DNA from: Bifidobacterium avesanii
Lineage (GTDB): Bacteria > Actinomycetota > Actinomycetes > Actinomycetales > Bifidobacteriaceae
Direction of reading: 5' to 3'
Length of the DNA stretch: 64,000 nt
Assembly (NCBI RefSeq): GCF_009299475.1
Contig: NZ_WBSN01000004.1
Coordinates: forward strand, 1 to 64,000
Shown piece by piece: positions 1 through 7,601 of this stretch. The position numbers and the translations under genes are program-made. Below the pieces are notes generated by a model. It ran no database searches, had not been told where the DNA came from, and saw only the letters and a program-made list of their open reading frames with translations. The first letter of the stretch is position 1, and every line of letters starts with the position of its first letter.

Positions 1-127
1 GGGCTACGACGAGTTCCACGCGCGCCTGGCCGCCTACCTGTCCCATTACAATGGGACCCGTATCAAGAAGTCGCTGGGCTGGATGAGCCCGGTGCAATAC
101 CGCAGACACCTTGGGCTGGCGGTGTAG
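1..127 (+). pseudogene. IS3-family transposase, C-terminal end (cut by window edge)
   Basis: The frame from base 2 encodes about 41 residues ending in a stop at 125-127. It contains YLSHYNGTRIKKSLGWMSP, the typical end of the DDE integrase core of IS3/IS150-type transposases (YN..R.. followed by a ..P..YR block). The remainder of the gene lies before the window, so I cannot tell whether it is intact. The inverted repeat that ends the element follows directly. The family is clear; the exact IS is not. Confidence 0.85.
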
Positions 128-129
128 CC

Positions 130-154
130 GTCCAAGAAAAAGTCCGCACCCCCA
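130..154. repeat. Probable right terminal inverted repeat of the IS3-family element
   Basis: Just after the transposase stop lies a segment containing GTCCAAGAAAAAGTCCGCAC and ending in CCCCCA. On the other strand it begins TGGGGGTGCGGAC, the TG..CA-ended style of IS3-family termini. The matching left end is outside the window, so the pairing and any target duplication cannot be checked. Confidence 0.65.
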
Positions 155-173
155 ATCAGGCCGCAGCGCATCG

Positions 174-217
174 GATTCGCTCAATTTGTCGGATCGTGTG
201 TCCGGATTGAGCGAATC
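174..217. repeat. 12-bp inverted repeat between the IS end and coaE
   Basis: GATTCGCTCAAT at 174-185 is the exact reverse complement of ATTGAGCGAATC at 206-217, with a 20-nt spacer. A similar half-site, ATTGAGCGGATT, occurs near 299-310. It may be a regulatory palindrome or a remnant of mobile DNA. I see no gene between 128 and 351. Confidence 0.5.
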
Positions 218-351
218 GGGTTTGCGGCAAGCCGATTTGTGCCGTGCCGCACTGGACTCGCTCATTTTGAGGTCATGCTTAGCGGAATGTGCGGGACGGA
301 TTGAGCGGATTCAGTGCGACGCCCGTCACGGCACGTGGCACAATGGGCGTC

Positions 352-1098
352 ATGATGATTCGAGTGGGGCTCACGGGCGGGATCGCCGCGGGCAAGAGCA
401 CGGTGGCGGCGCGGCTGAGGGAGCTGGGCGCCGCGCACATCGATTACGATGCGATCGCGCACGGGATCACGCAGCCCGGGGGAGCGGCGCTGCCGGCGAT
501 CAGGCGCGAGTTCGGTCCCGAGGCGATCAACCCGGACGGCTCGCTCAACCGCGTGTGGATGGCCGAACACGTGTTCGGCGCGCATGCCGCTTCGGACGCG
601 CGCGAACGGCTGGACGCGATCGAACACCCGCTCATCTACGACGAGGCGCGATGGCAGGAGGCGAACGCCGTCATGGCCGCGCAGCGCGATGGCCGCGATG
701 CCGAGAGCAGGACCGATGGCGGGGAACCGGACGGGAGCGCGGCGCATGGCGAATCCGGAACCTGGGAAGGCGCGGATCCGGACGAGGACGACCGTCCGCT
801 CGTGGTGGTGCACGACGTGCCGCTGCTGGCCGAGGTGATCGAATCCATGCCGTTCGAGTTCGACCATGTAGTGACCGTGGAGGCGCCGGAGGAGACGCGC
901 ATCGAGCGCATGGAGGCGACCCGCGGCATGACGCGCGAACAGGCGGAGGACCGCATCCGCCACCAGTCCACGCCGGAGGAGCGTGAGGAGATCGCCGACG
1001 CGGTGATCGACTCGACGCAGCCCCTAGAACAAATGTTCGCACAGGTTGATAGGCTGTACCGCAGTTGGATCGCCGAGTGCGGGGAAGGCCGCGAATAG
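352..1098 (+). CDS. coaE: Dephospho-CoA kinase
   Basis: CoaE phosphorylates dephospho-CoA at the 3' ribose hydroxyl, the last step of CoA synthesis in the cytoplasm. The start at 352 places the P-loop GGIAAGKST at residues 9-17, and DYDAIAHGI follows at about residue 31. The PLLAE block and the C-terminal VIDSTQPLEQM stretch are family-like. At 248 residues it is longer than the usual ~200. The excess is a Gly/Asp/Glu-rich linker at roughly residues 110-145 (nt 690-790) that looks like disordered insertion. uvrB begins 12 nt downstream, so the two are probably co-transcribed. A frame open from 289 exists, but the P-loop spacing favours 352. Confidence 0.93.
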   Translation: MMIRVGLTGGIAAGKSTVAARLRELGAAHIDYDAIAHGITQPGGAALPAIRREFGPEAINPDGSLNRVWMAEHVFGAHAASDARERLDAIEHPLIYDEARWQEANAVMAAQRDGRDAESRTDGGEPDGSAAHGESGTWEGADPDEDDRPLVVVHDVPLLAEVIESMPFEFDHVVTVEAPEETRIERMEATRGMTREQAEDRIRHQSTPEEREEIADAVIDSTQPLEQMFAQVDRLYRSWIAECGEGRE

Positions 1099-1110
1099 CA
1101 GGGAGGCGTG

Positions 1111-3222
1111 ATGGGCTTCAACATCGAGCGCACGAACAAGCCGTTCGTCGTCAAGTCGCCGTACAAGCCGAGCGGAGACCAGCCGCAGGCCATCGACGAG
1201 CTGGCGCGGCGCATCGAGAACGGCGAGAACGACGTGGTGCTCATGGGCGCCACCGGCACCGGCAAGACCGCCACCACCGCGTGGCTGATCGAACGGCTGC
1301 AGCGCCCCACGCTCATCATCGAGCCTAACAAGACGCTGGCCGCGCAGCTGTGCGCCGAGTTCCGCGAGCTCATGCCGGACAACGCCGTGAGCTACTTCGT
1401 CTCCTACTACGACTACTACCAGCCCGAGGCGTACATCCCCCAGACGGACACGTACATCGAGAAGGACTCGAACATCAACGACGACGTGGAGCGCCTGCGC
1501 CACGCCGCCACCGCGAACCTGCTCACCCGGCGCGACTGCGTGGTCGTCGCCACCGTCTCCTGCATCTACGGCCTCGGCACGCCGGAGGAGTACGCCGGGC
1601 GCATGCTGCTGCTGCACGAGGGCCAGCAGATCGACCGCGACCAGCTGCTGCGCAAGTTCGTGGACATGCAGTACAAGCGCAACGACATCGCCTTCACGCG
1701 CGGCACGTTCCGCGTGCGCGGCGACACCGTCGAGATCATCCCCGTGTACGAGGAGCTCGCCGTGCGCATCGAGTTCTTCGGCGACGAGATCGACCGCATC
1801 TCCACGCTGCACCCGCTCACCGGCGACGAGATCGCGCACGAGACGCAGGTGCACATCTTCCCGGCGTCGCACTACGTGGCCGGCCCCGAACGCATGGAGC
1901 GGGCCCTCAAAACCATCAAGGAGGAGCTCGACCAGCGTACCGCGGAGCTGCGCAAGCAGGGCAAGGAGCTCGAGGCGCAGCGCCTGACCATGCGCACCAC
2001 GTACGACCTCGAGATGCTCACGCAGGTGGGCGTCTGCTCCGGCGTGGAGAACTACTCGCGGCACTTCGACGGCCGCGCGCCCGGCACGCCGCCGCACACC
2101 CTGCTCGACTTCTTCCCCGACGACTTCCTGCTCGTCATCGACGAGTCGCACGTGACCGTCCCGCAGATCGGCGCCATGTACGAGGGCGACGCCTCCCGCA
2201 AGCGCACGCTCGTGGAGCACGGCTTCCGCCTGCCGTCCGCGATGGACAACCGCCCGCTCAAATGGCCGGAGTTCCTCGACCGCGTGGGCCAGACCGTGTA
2301 CCTGTCCGCCACGCCCGGCGACTACGAGCTGGGCCTTTCGGACGGCGTGGTCGAGCAGATCATCCGCCCGACCGGCCTGCTGGACCCGAAGGTGGAGGTG
2401 CGCCCGGTCGAGGGGCAGATCGACGACCTGCTCGCGGAGATCAAGGACCGCGTGGCCAGGAACGAGCGCGCGCTGGTCACCACGCTCACCAAGAAGATGG
2501 CCGAGGACCTTACGGCGTACCTGCTCGAGCGGGACGTCAAAGTGGAGTACTTGCACTCCGACGTGGACACGCTGCGTCGCGTGGAGCTGCTGCGTGAGTT
2601 GCGCGAGGGCAAGATCGACGTGATCGTGGGCATCAACCTGCTGCGCGAGGGCCTCGACCTGCCGGAGGTCTCGCTCGTGGCCATCCTCGACGCGGACAAG
2701 GAGGGCTTCCTGCGCTCGTACCGCTCGCTCATCCAGACCATCGGCCGCGCGGCCCGCAACGTGTCCGGCACGGTGATCATGTACGCGGACGAGGTCACCG
2801 ACGCCATGCACAAGGCCATCGACGAGACCGAGCGCCGCCGCGCCAAGCAGATCGCGTACAACAAGGAGCACGGCATCGACCCGAAGCCGCTCATCAAGAA
2901 GATCAGCGACGTCAACGACATGCTCGCCAAGGAGGACGTGGACACCCAGACCCTGCTCGCCGGCGGATACCGCAACGCCGGCAAGGCGGGCAACACGCAC
3001 CTCGGCGTGCCCACGGCCAACGCCGAGGAGGCCCAGCGGCGCCACGAGGAGATCCTCAGGGCGGGTTTGCCCGCGCAGGATCTCGCCGACCTGATCCGCC
3101 AGCTGAGCGAACAGATGCACACCGCCGCCGAACAGCTCCAGTTCGAGCTCGCGGCCCGCCTGCGCGACGAGATCCGCGACCTCAAGAAGGAGCTGCGGCA
3201 GATGACCAAGGCGCAGGAGTAG
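1111..3222 (+). CDS. uvrB: UvrABC system protein B (excinuclease subunit)
   Basis: UvrB is the damage-verifying helicase-like subunit of nucleotide excision repair; it is loaded by UvrA and recruits UvrC. The 703-residue protein has the Walker A GATGTGKT near residue 46, the beta-hairpin [12 protein letters not shown] near residue 93, helicase motif VI (QTIGRAARN) and a C-terminal UVR coiled-coil domain near residues 650-690 ([20 protein letters not shown]). The length is normal. I chose ATG 1111 over GTG 1108 because the Shine-Dalgarno AGGGAGG at 1100-1106 sits 4 nt before 1111. Confidence 0.98.
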   Translation: MGFNIERTNKPFVVKSPYKPSGDQPQAIDELARRIENGENDVVLMGATGTGKTATTAWLIERLQRPTLIIEPNKTLAAQLCAEFRELMPDNAVSYFVSYYDYYQPEAYIPQTDTYIEKDSNINDDVERLRHAATANLLTRRDCVVVATVSCIYGLGTPEEYAGRMLLLHEGQQIDRDQLLRKFVDMQYKRNDIAFTRGTFRVRGDTVEIIPVYEELAVRIEFFGDEIDRISTLHPLTGDEIAHETQVHIFPASHYVAGPERMERALKTIKEELDQRTAELRKQGKELEAQRLTMRTTYDLEMLTQVGVCSGVENYSRHFDGRAPGTPPHTLLDFFPDDFLLVIDESHVTVPQIGAMYEGDASRKRTLVEHGFRLPSAMDNRPLKWPEFLDRVGQTVYLSATPGDYELGLSDGVVEQIIRPTGLLDPKVEVRPVEGQIDDLLAEIKDRVARNERALVTTLTKKMAEDLTAYLLERDVKVEYLHSDVDTLRRVELLRELREGKIDVIVGINLLREGLDLPEVSLVAILDADKEGFLRSYRSLIQTIGRAARNVSGTVIMYADEVTDAMHKAIDETERRRAKQIAYNKEHGIDPKPLIKKISDVNDMLAKEDVDTQTLLAGGYRNAGKAGNTHLGVPTANAEEAQRRHEEILRAGLPAQDLADLIRQLSEQMHTAAEQLQFELAARLRDEIRDLKKELRQMTKAQE

Positions 3223-3265
3223 TCTCGGCATATGGGCGTCAGCGCCTTTTCCTATGCTGGTGCCT

Positions 3266-4273
3266 ATGGCTGAAACCCCTCTTGCGTTTGAAATCGGCAC
3301 CTTTGTGGTGCTTGCGATCTTCTTCATCGTCGATCTGCTCATCATCGGGCGGCGCCCGCACATCCCGTCCACCAAGGAATGCGTGCAGCACATCGCGTTC
3401 TTCGTGGTCATGGCGCTGATCTTCGGCGGGTGCATCTGGTTCTTCGCCGGCTCCAAGCCCGCCATCGAGTTCTACTCCGGATGGCTCACCGAATACTCGC
3501 TGAGCATCGACAACCTGTTCGTCTTCGTCATCATCATGTCCAACTTCGCCGTGCCGAAGGTCTACCAGAAGTACGTGCTGTCCGTGGGCATCACCGTCGC
3601 GCTCGTGCTGCGCGGCTGCTTCATCCTCGTCGGCGCCGCGATCATCGAGCGCTTCACCTGGGTGTTCTTCCTGTTCGGCGCGTTCCTCATCTACACCGCC
3701 ATCGGCCTGGTCAGGGGCGACGACGACGATGAGGAATACAAGGAGAACGGCGTCATCCGCATGCTGCGCAAGGTCGTCAAGATCTCCGACGACTACGACG
3801 GCGAGAAGCTCAGGACCGTCAAGGGCGGCGTGAAGTACTGGACGCCCATGCTCATCGTGTTCCTCGCCATCGGCACCACGGACGTGATGTTCGCGTTCGA
3901 CTCCATCCCCGCGATCTTCGGCCTGACCAAGGATCCGTTCCTGGTGTTCACCTCCAACGTGTTCGCTCTGCTCGGCCTGCAGCAGCTGTACTTCCTGCTC
4001 GGCGCCCTGCTCGACAAGCTCGTCTACCTGCCGCTGGGCCTCGCCGTGGTGCTCGGCTTCATCGGCGTCAAGCTCATCATGGAGGCCCTGCACGGCAACT
4101 CGCTGCCCTTCATCAACGGCGGCCAGCCGGTGCACTGGGTGCCGGAGATCCCCACGTGGCTCTCGCTCGCGGTGATCGTCGTGTCCATCGGCGCGGCGGC
4201 CGTGGCGTCCGTGCTCAAGATGAAGTCTTTGGAAACGAAGGGTGACGCGAAGGCCGAGGTGACGGCCGAGTAA
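3266..4273 (+). CDS. TerC-family integral membrane protein
   Basis: This is a polytopic membrane protein of about 335 residues with some eight or nine hydrophobic segments. It carries the TerC-family blocks LSIDNLFVF and TTDVMFAFDSIPAIFGLT, whose acidic residues lie inside membrane segments. TerC relatives are linked to tellurite resistance and, in several bacteria, to manganese export. Which substrate applies here is not shown by the sequence. A hydrophilic Asp-rich loop (GDDDDEEY) interrupts the middle. ATG 3254 in the same frame is an alternative start; neither has a clear ribosome binding site. A terminator follows. Confidence 0.88.
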   Translation: MAETPLAFEIGTFVVLAIFFIVDLLIIGRRPHIPSTKECVQHIAFFVVMALIFGGCIWFFAGSKPAIEFYSGWLTEYSLSIDNLFVFVIIMSNFAVPKVYQKYVLSVGITVALVLRGCFILVGAAIIERFTWVFFLFGAFLIYTAIGLVRGDDDDEEYKENGVIRMLRKVVKISDDYDGEKLRTVKGGVKYWTPMLIVFLAIGTTDVMFAFDSIPAIFGLTKDPFLVFTSNVFALLGLQQLYFLLGALLDKLVYLPLGLAVVLGFIGVKLIMEALHGNSLPFINGGQPVHWVPEIPTWLSLAVIVVSIGAAAVASVLKMKSLETKGDAKAEVTAE

Positions 4274-4299
4274 CGCGCCGTCCGGCGTTCGCGTTCTCC

Positions 4300-4340
4300 G
4301 GAAAGGGCGTTCCGCATTCGCGTGCGGGGCGCCCTTTTCC
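4300..4340 (+). terminator. Rho-independent terminator after the TerC gene
   Basis: The arm GGAAAGGGCG pairs with CGCCCTTTTCC across a 20-nt loop, 27 nt past the stop codon. The T run is inside the 3' arm. Confidence 0.7.
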
Positions 4341-4520
4341 GCGTCTTATCGGGGATTCCGGCCGTTTCCGGCGTTCCCACGTCCAGCATGTGAGCGTTCA
4401 CAACACGCTAGGCGCCTCAATCTCGACCACGTCCCCGAAAACTAGTAGACTGTCCCTTGGCAATTGAGAGGGTTTGGAAAAACCCCGATACCACCAACTA
4501 CAAGAAATAGGCAGGCATTC

Positions 4521-5963
4521 ATGCGCAAAGCCAAGATCGTAGATACCATCGGTCCCGCTACCGAATCGCTCGACGGCATCACCAAGCTCGTCGCGGCCGG
4601 TATGGACGTCGCTCGTCTGAACCGCTCGCACGGCACCCCGGAGGACCACCTCAAGGTGTACAACAACGTGCGCGAGGCCGCCAAGGCCTCCGGCCGCAAC
4701 GTGGCCGTGCTGGTTGATCTGCAGGGCCCGAAGATCCGCTGCGGCTGGTTCAAGAAGAACGCCGAGGGCGAGGACAAGGTCCAGCTCACCGAGGGCCAGG
4801 AGTTCGTCATCACCACCGACGACGTCGAGGGCGACGAGCACATCACCTCCACCACCTTCAAGGGCCTGCCGGGCGACTGCCACCCGGGCGACCCGATCCT
4901 GATCGACGACGGCAAGGTCCGCCTCGAGGTCACCAAGGTCGAGGGCAACAACGTGCACACCAAGGTCGTCGTGGCCGGTCCGGTCTCCTCCCACAAGGGC
5001 ATCAACCTGCCCGGCGTGGCCGTGAGCCTGCCCGCCCTGACCGAGAAGGACGAGGCCGACCTGCGCTGGGCCATCCGCACCGGCGCCGACATCATCGCCA
5101 TGTCCTTCGTGCGCTTCGCCACCGACATCGACCGCGCCCACGAGATCATGGACGAGGAAGGCCGCCGCATCCCGATCGTCGCGAAGATCGAGAAGCCGCA
5201 GGCCCTCGCCAACCTCGAGGACATCGTCAAGACCTTCGACGGCATCATGGCCGCCCGTGGCGACATGGCCGTCGAGTGCCCGCTCGAGGAGGTCCCGCTG
5301 GCCACCAAGCGCATCATCGAGCTGTCCCGCAAGTACGCCAAGCCCGTGATCGTGGCCACCGAGGTGCTCGGCTCCATGGTCCACTCCCCGGTGCCGTCCC
5401 GCGCCGAGGCCTCCGACTGCGCCAACGCCGTGCTTGACGGCGCCGACGCCACGATGACCTCCAACGAGACCGCCGTCGGCGAGTACCCGGACGTCACCGT
5501 CGCCACCATGGCCCGCATCTCCAACTTCGCCACCGAGCACGGCTTCGAGCGCATCCCGGAGCTGAAGAACCTCGACATGTCCGCCACCGGCGCCGTTTCC
5601 TCCGCCGCCGTGGATCTGGCCGAGAAGCTCAACGCCAAGGCCATCGTCGCCTACACCCAGACCGGCTCCACCGTGCACCGCGTGTCCCGCGAGCGCCCGG
5701 CCACCCCGATCTACGCCCTGACCACCAACGAGCACACCTACCACTGGCTGGCTCTGAGCTGGGGCACCGAAGCCTTCCTGCTGGACAAGGACTACCACGA
5801 CCTGTCCCGCAAGGACCTCATGGCCTTCACCGACGCGACCCTCAAGGCCGCCGGCAAGGTCGAGGACGGCGACAAGATCGTCATCCTGAGCTCCGCCCAG
5901 GGCGATCACGAGCCGGGCCGTACCGACTCCATCTACGTCCACACCGTCGGCTCCGCCGAGTGA
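4521..5963 (+). CDS. pyk: Pyruvate kinase
   Basis: Pyk transfers phosphate from phosphoenolpyruvate to ADP, giving pyruvate and ATP at the end of glycolysis and the bifid shunt. The 480-residue protein opens MRKAKIVDTIGPATES. It has the lysine-containing active-site block IVAKIEKPQALANL, the metal-binding MAARGDMAVECP and the MTSNETAVGEYP loop, so length and motifs are complete. ATG 4521 is preferred over an upstream in-frame ATG at 4464 because family members begin with the M-R-x-A-K-I-V segment. The gene stands alone between two terminators. Confidence 0.97.
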   Translation: MRKAKIVDTIGPATESLDGITKLVAAGMDVARLNRSHGTPEDHLKVYNNVREAAKASGRNVAVLVDLQGPKIRCGWFKKNAEGEDKVQLTEGQEFVITTDDVEGDEHITSTTFKGLPGDCHPGDPILIDDGKVRLEVTKVEGNNVHTKVVVAGPVSSHKGINLPGVAVSLPALTEKDEADLRWAIRTGADIIAMSFVRFATDIDRAHEIMDEEGRRIPIVAKIEKPQALANLEDIVKTFDGIMAARGDMAVECPLEEVPLATKRIIELSRKYAKPVIVATEVLGSMVHSPVPSRAEASDCANAVLDGADATMTSNETAVGEYPDVTVATMARISNFATEHGFERIPELKNLDMSATGAVSSAAVDLAEKLNAKAIVAYTQTGSTVHRVSRERPATPIYALTTNEHTYHWLALSWGTEAFLLDKDYHDLSRKDLMAFTDATLKAAGKVEDGDKIVILSSAQGDHEPGRTDSIYVHTVGSAE

Positions 5964-5965
5964 CC

Positions 5966-5991
5966 GTAGCGTCGCATGCGTAGCGTCGCAT
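5966..5991. repeat. Short direct repeat after pyk
   Basis: GTAGCGTCGCAT occurs at 5966-5977 and again at 5980-5991. A third partial copy (GCGTAGCG) follows near 6000. All lie between the pyk stop and its terminator. Confidence 0.6.
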
Positions 5992-6015
5992 AGCGCGAAC
6001 GCGTAGCGAACATAG

Positions 6016-6066
6016 GCAAGGGCCCGTCGACCGGAAGCGATTCCGATCGGCGGGCCCTTGCTCGTT
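6016..6066 (+). terminator. Bidirectional terminator between pyk and the NUDIX gene
   Basis: GCAAGGGCCCG at 6016-6026 pairs with CGGGCCCTTGC at 6051-6061. It lies between convergent genes and can serve both. Confidence 0.8.
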
Positions 6067-6101
6067 ATGTTTGCGGTGTTTGCGGTATGCGCCCCGCCGG
6101 C

Positions 6102-6701
6102 CTACTCGCCGAGCGTGCGCAGGCCCATGTGGGCGCGCAGGATGGCGATCATCGACTTGGCGTCGCAGATGGTGCCGTTGAGGACCATCTGGTAGGCGTC
6201 CTCCAGCGGGAACATGCGCACGTTGAAGCGCGGGCTCTCCGGGCCGATGCCCTCTTCGCGGGCCACCGGCGTGAGGCCCGAGGCATAGAACAGGCACGTG
6301 TGCTGCGTGGAGTAGCCGGGCGTGTTGAGGAAGCGCGAAAACTGCGCGTAGTGCTTGGCCTCGAATCCGGCCTCGTCGCGCAGCTTGCGGATCGCCACGT
6401 CCAGCGGGCGCTCGCCCGGGTTGTCGGCGTGGCCGGCGGGCAGCTCCAGCGTCCAGCGGTGGTTGGCGATGCGGTACTGTTCGATCAGCGGGATCTTGCC
6501 GTCGTCGGTGACGGCCAGCACGGCCACGGTCTCGCCGTTGTTCTCATGGATGAAGTAGCGTTCGAAGGAGCCGACCTGCGGGGATTCGAACGCCACGTGA
6601 TCGACGTTGAAGTAATGGGTCTCGACGATCTGGTTGCGGGACACCTCCCTGACCGGGGACGGACGCCACGGATCGAAGGTGCGGAAGGTTTTGTCTGCCA
6701 T
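6102..6701 (-). CDS. NUDIX-family hydrolase, ADP-ribose pyrophosphatase-like
   Basis: The 199-residue protein has the layout of ADP-ribose pyrophosphatases: an N-terminal beta region, LIEQYRIANHRWTLELPAGH, and a NUDIX-type helix. The NUDIX box is degenerate. It reads GHADNPGERPLDVAIRKLRDEAGF, so the first glutamate of the canonical REUxEE metal-binding core is replaced by Lys and the next by Asp. Catalysis may therefore be altered or lost. ATG 6701 is chosen because CCAAAGGAG lies just upstream. The function is inferred from the fold only. Confidence 0.8.
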   Translation of the reverse strand: MADKTFRTFDPWRPSPVREVSRNQIVETHYFNVDHVAFESPQVGSFERYFIHENNGETVAVLAVTDDGKIPLIEQYRIANHRWTLELPAGHADNPGERPLDVAIRKLRDEAGFEAKHYAQFSRFLNTPGYSTQHTCLFYASGLTPVAREEGIGPESPRFNVRMFPLEDAYQMVLNGTICDAKSMIAILRAHMGLRTLGE

Positions 6702-6838
6702 GAGAAACTCCTTTGGTTGGGCTGCCTCCCATTGTAGTTGGGCCGGGCATCGCGGCCGGGAGGCGTCCCGCCGTGTCGCGTCGTGTTGCGCCGTGTCGGT
6801 CGGGCTGATATGGTACATTCTCTTGGAGCACCGAACAG

Positions 6839-6912
6839 GCCCTCGTATCCCAATTGGTAGAGGAAGCAGCCTCAAAATCTGCGCAGTGTGGGTTCGAGTC
6901 CCACCGAGGGCA
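6839..6912 (+). tRNA. tRNA, anticodon CAA (Leu, UUG codon), with a short variable loop
   Basis: The acceptor arms GCCCTCG and CGAGGGC (6905-6911) pair perfectly. The T arm is GTGGG-TTCGAGT-CCCAC and the anticodon loop CTCAAAA reads CAA. CCA is not encoded. The variable region is only about 5 nt, whereas bacterial tRNA-Leu normally has a long extra arm (as the one at 24978-25065 does). The top pair of the anticodon stem is a C-T mismatch. By anticodon it is Leu. Confidence 0.85.
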
Positions 6913-6991
6913 CTTTGGTTAGGTTCACACTGAAGGCGAACAGCGACGTACGCGGCGCCGGTGGGCCCAGCGGAAAAGGAAAGGGGCTGTC

Positions 6992-7597
6992 GTGGCAGAC
7001 GATATGAACTATGAGGATGATTCCACCCGTCGCAAGGTCGTCGTGGCCGAGGACGAGGCGCTGATTCGCATGGACATCGTCGAGGCCCTCAACGACTCCG
7101 GCTACGACGTCGTGGGCCAGGCGGCCAACGGCGACGAGGCCGTGGAGCTCACCCGCGACCTCAAGCCGGACGTGGTGGTCATGGACGTCAAGATGCCCGG
7201 CAAGGACGGCATCACCGCCGCCACCGAAATCGCGGACATCGCCCCGGTCGTCATGCTCACCGCGTTCTCCCAGCGCAATCTGGTCGAGAAGGCCGCGGAC
7301 GCCGGCGCCATGGCGTACGTCGTCAAGCCGTTCGTGCCGGAAAAGCTGCTGCCCGCCCTCGAGGTGGCCATCTCCCGCTTCGACCAGATCAACGCCCTGA
7401 AGGACGAGGTCACGGACATGAAGGCCCGCTTCGAGGCCCGCAAGCGCGTGGACCGCGCCAAGGGCCTGCTCATGGAGAACATGGGCCTGACGGAGTCCGA
7501 GGCGTTCCGCTGGATCCAGAAGACCTCCATGGACCGTCGCCTGACCATGCAGGAGGTGGCGGACGCCGTCATCGCGCAGGTCGAGGGCGATCGCTGA
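6992..7597 (+). CDS. ANTAR-domain response regulator (PdtaR/AmiR-NasT type)
   Basis: This 201-residue protein has an N-terminal receiver domain with the phosphoacceptor Asp in VVMDVKMPG. A helical linker (INALKDEVTDMKARFEAR) leads to a C-terminal ANTAR domain (AKGLLMENMGLTESEAFRWI). ANTAR proteins bind paired stem-loops in nascent RNA and act as antiterminators; the mycobacterial homologue PdtaR lies near polA, as here. No histidine kinase is adjacent. The GTG start at 6992 follows a purine-rich AAAAGGAAAGGGG. polA begins 4 nt after its stop, so the two are likely co-transcribed. Confidence 0.92.
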   Translation: MADDMNYEDDSTRRKVVVAEDEALIRMDIVEALNDSGYDVVGQAANGDEAVELTRDLKPDVVVMDVKMPGKDGITAATEIADIAPVVMLTAFSQRNLVEKAADAGAMAYVVKPFVPEKLLPALEVAISRFDQINALKDEVTDMKARFEARKRVDRAKGLLMENMGLTESEAFRWIQKTSMDRRLTMQEVADAVIAQVEGDR

Positions 7598-7601
7598 TTC
7601 C

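Noticed and set aside
3223..3265. Manganese (yybP-ykoY) riboswitch before the TerC gene
   Set aside because: Only about 43 bp separate it from uvrB, too short for the aptamer, and no consensus is present.
1024..3465. Long open frames antisense to uvrB and many other genes
   Set aside because: They arise from high-GC third codon positions. They lack recognisable motifs and ribosome binding sites, while the opposite strand encodes clear enzymes.
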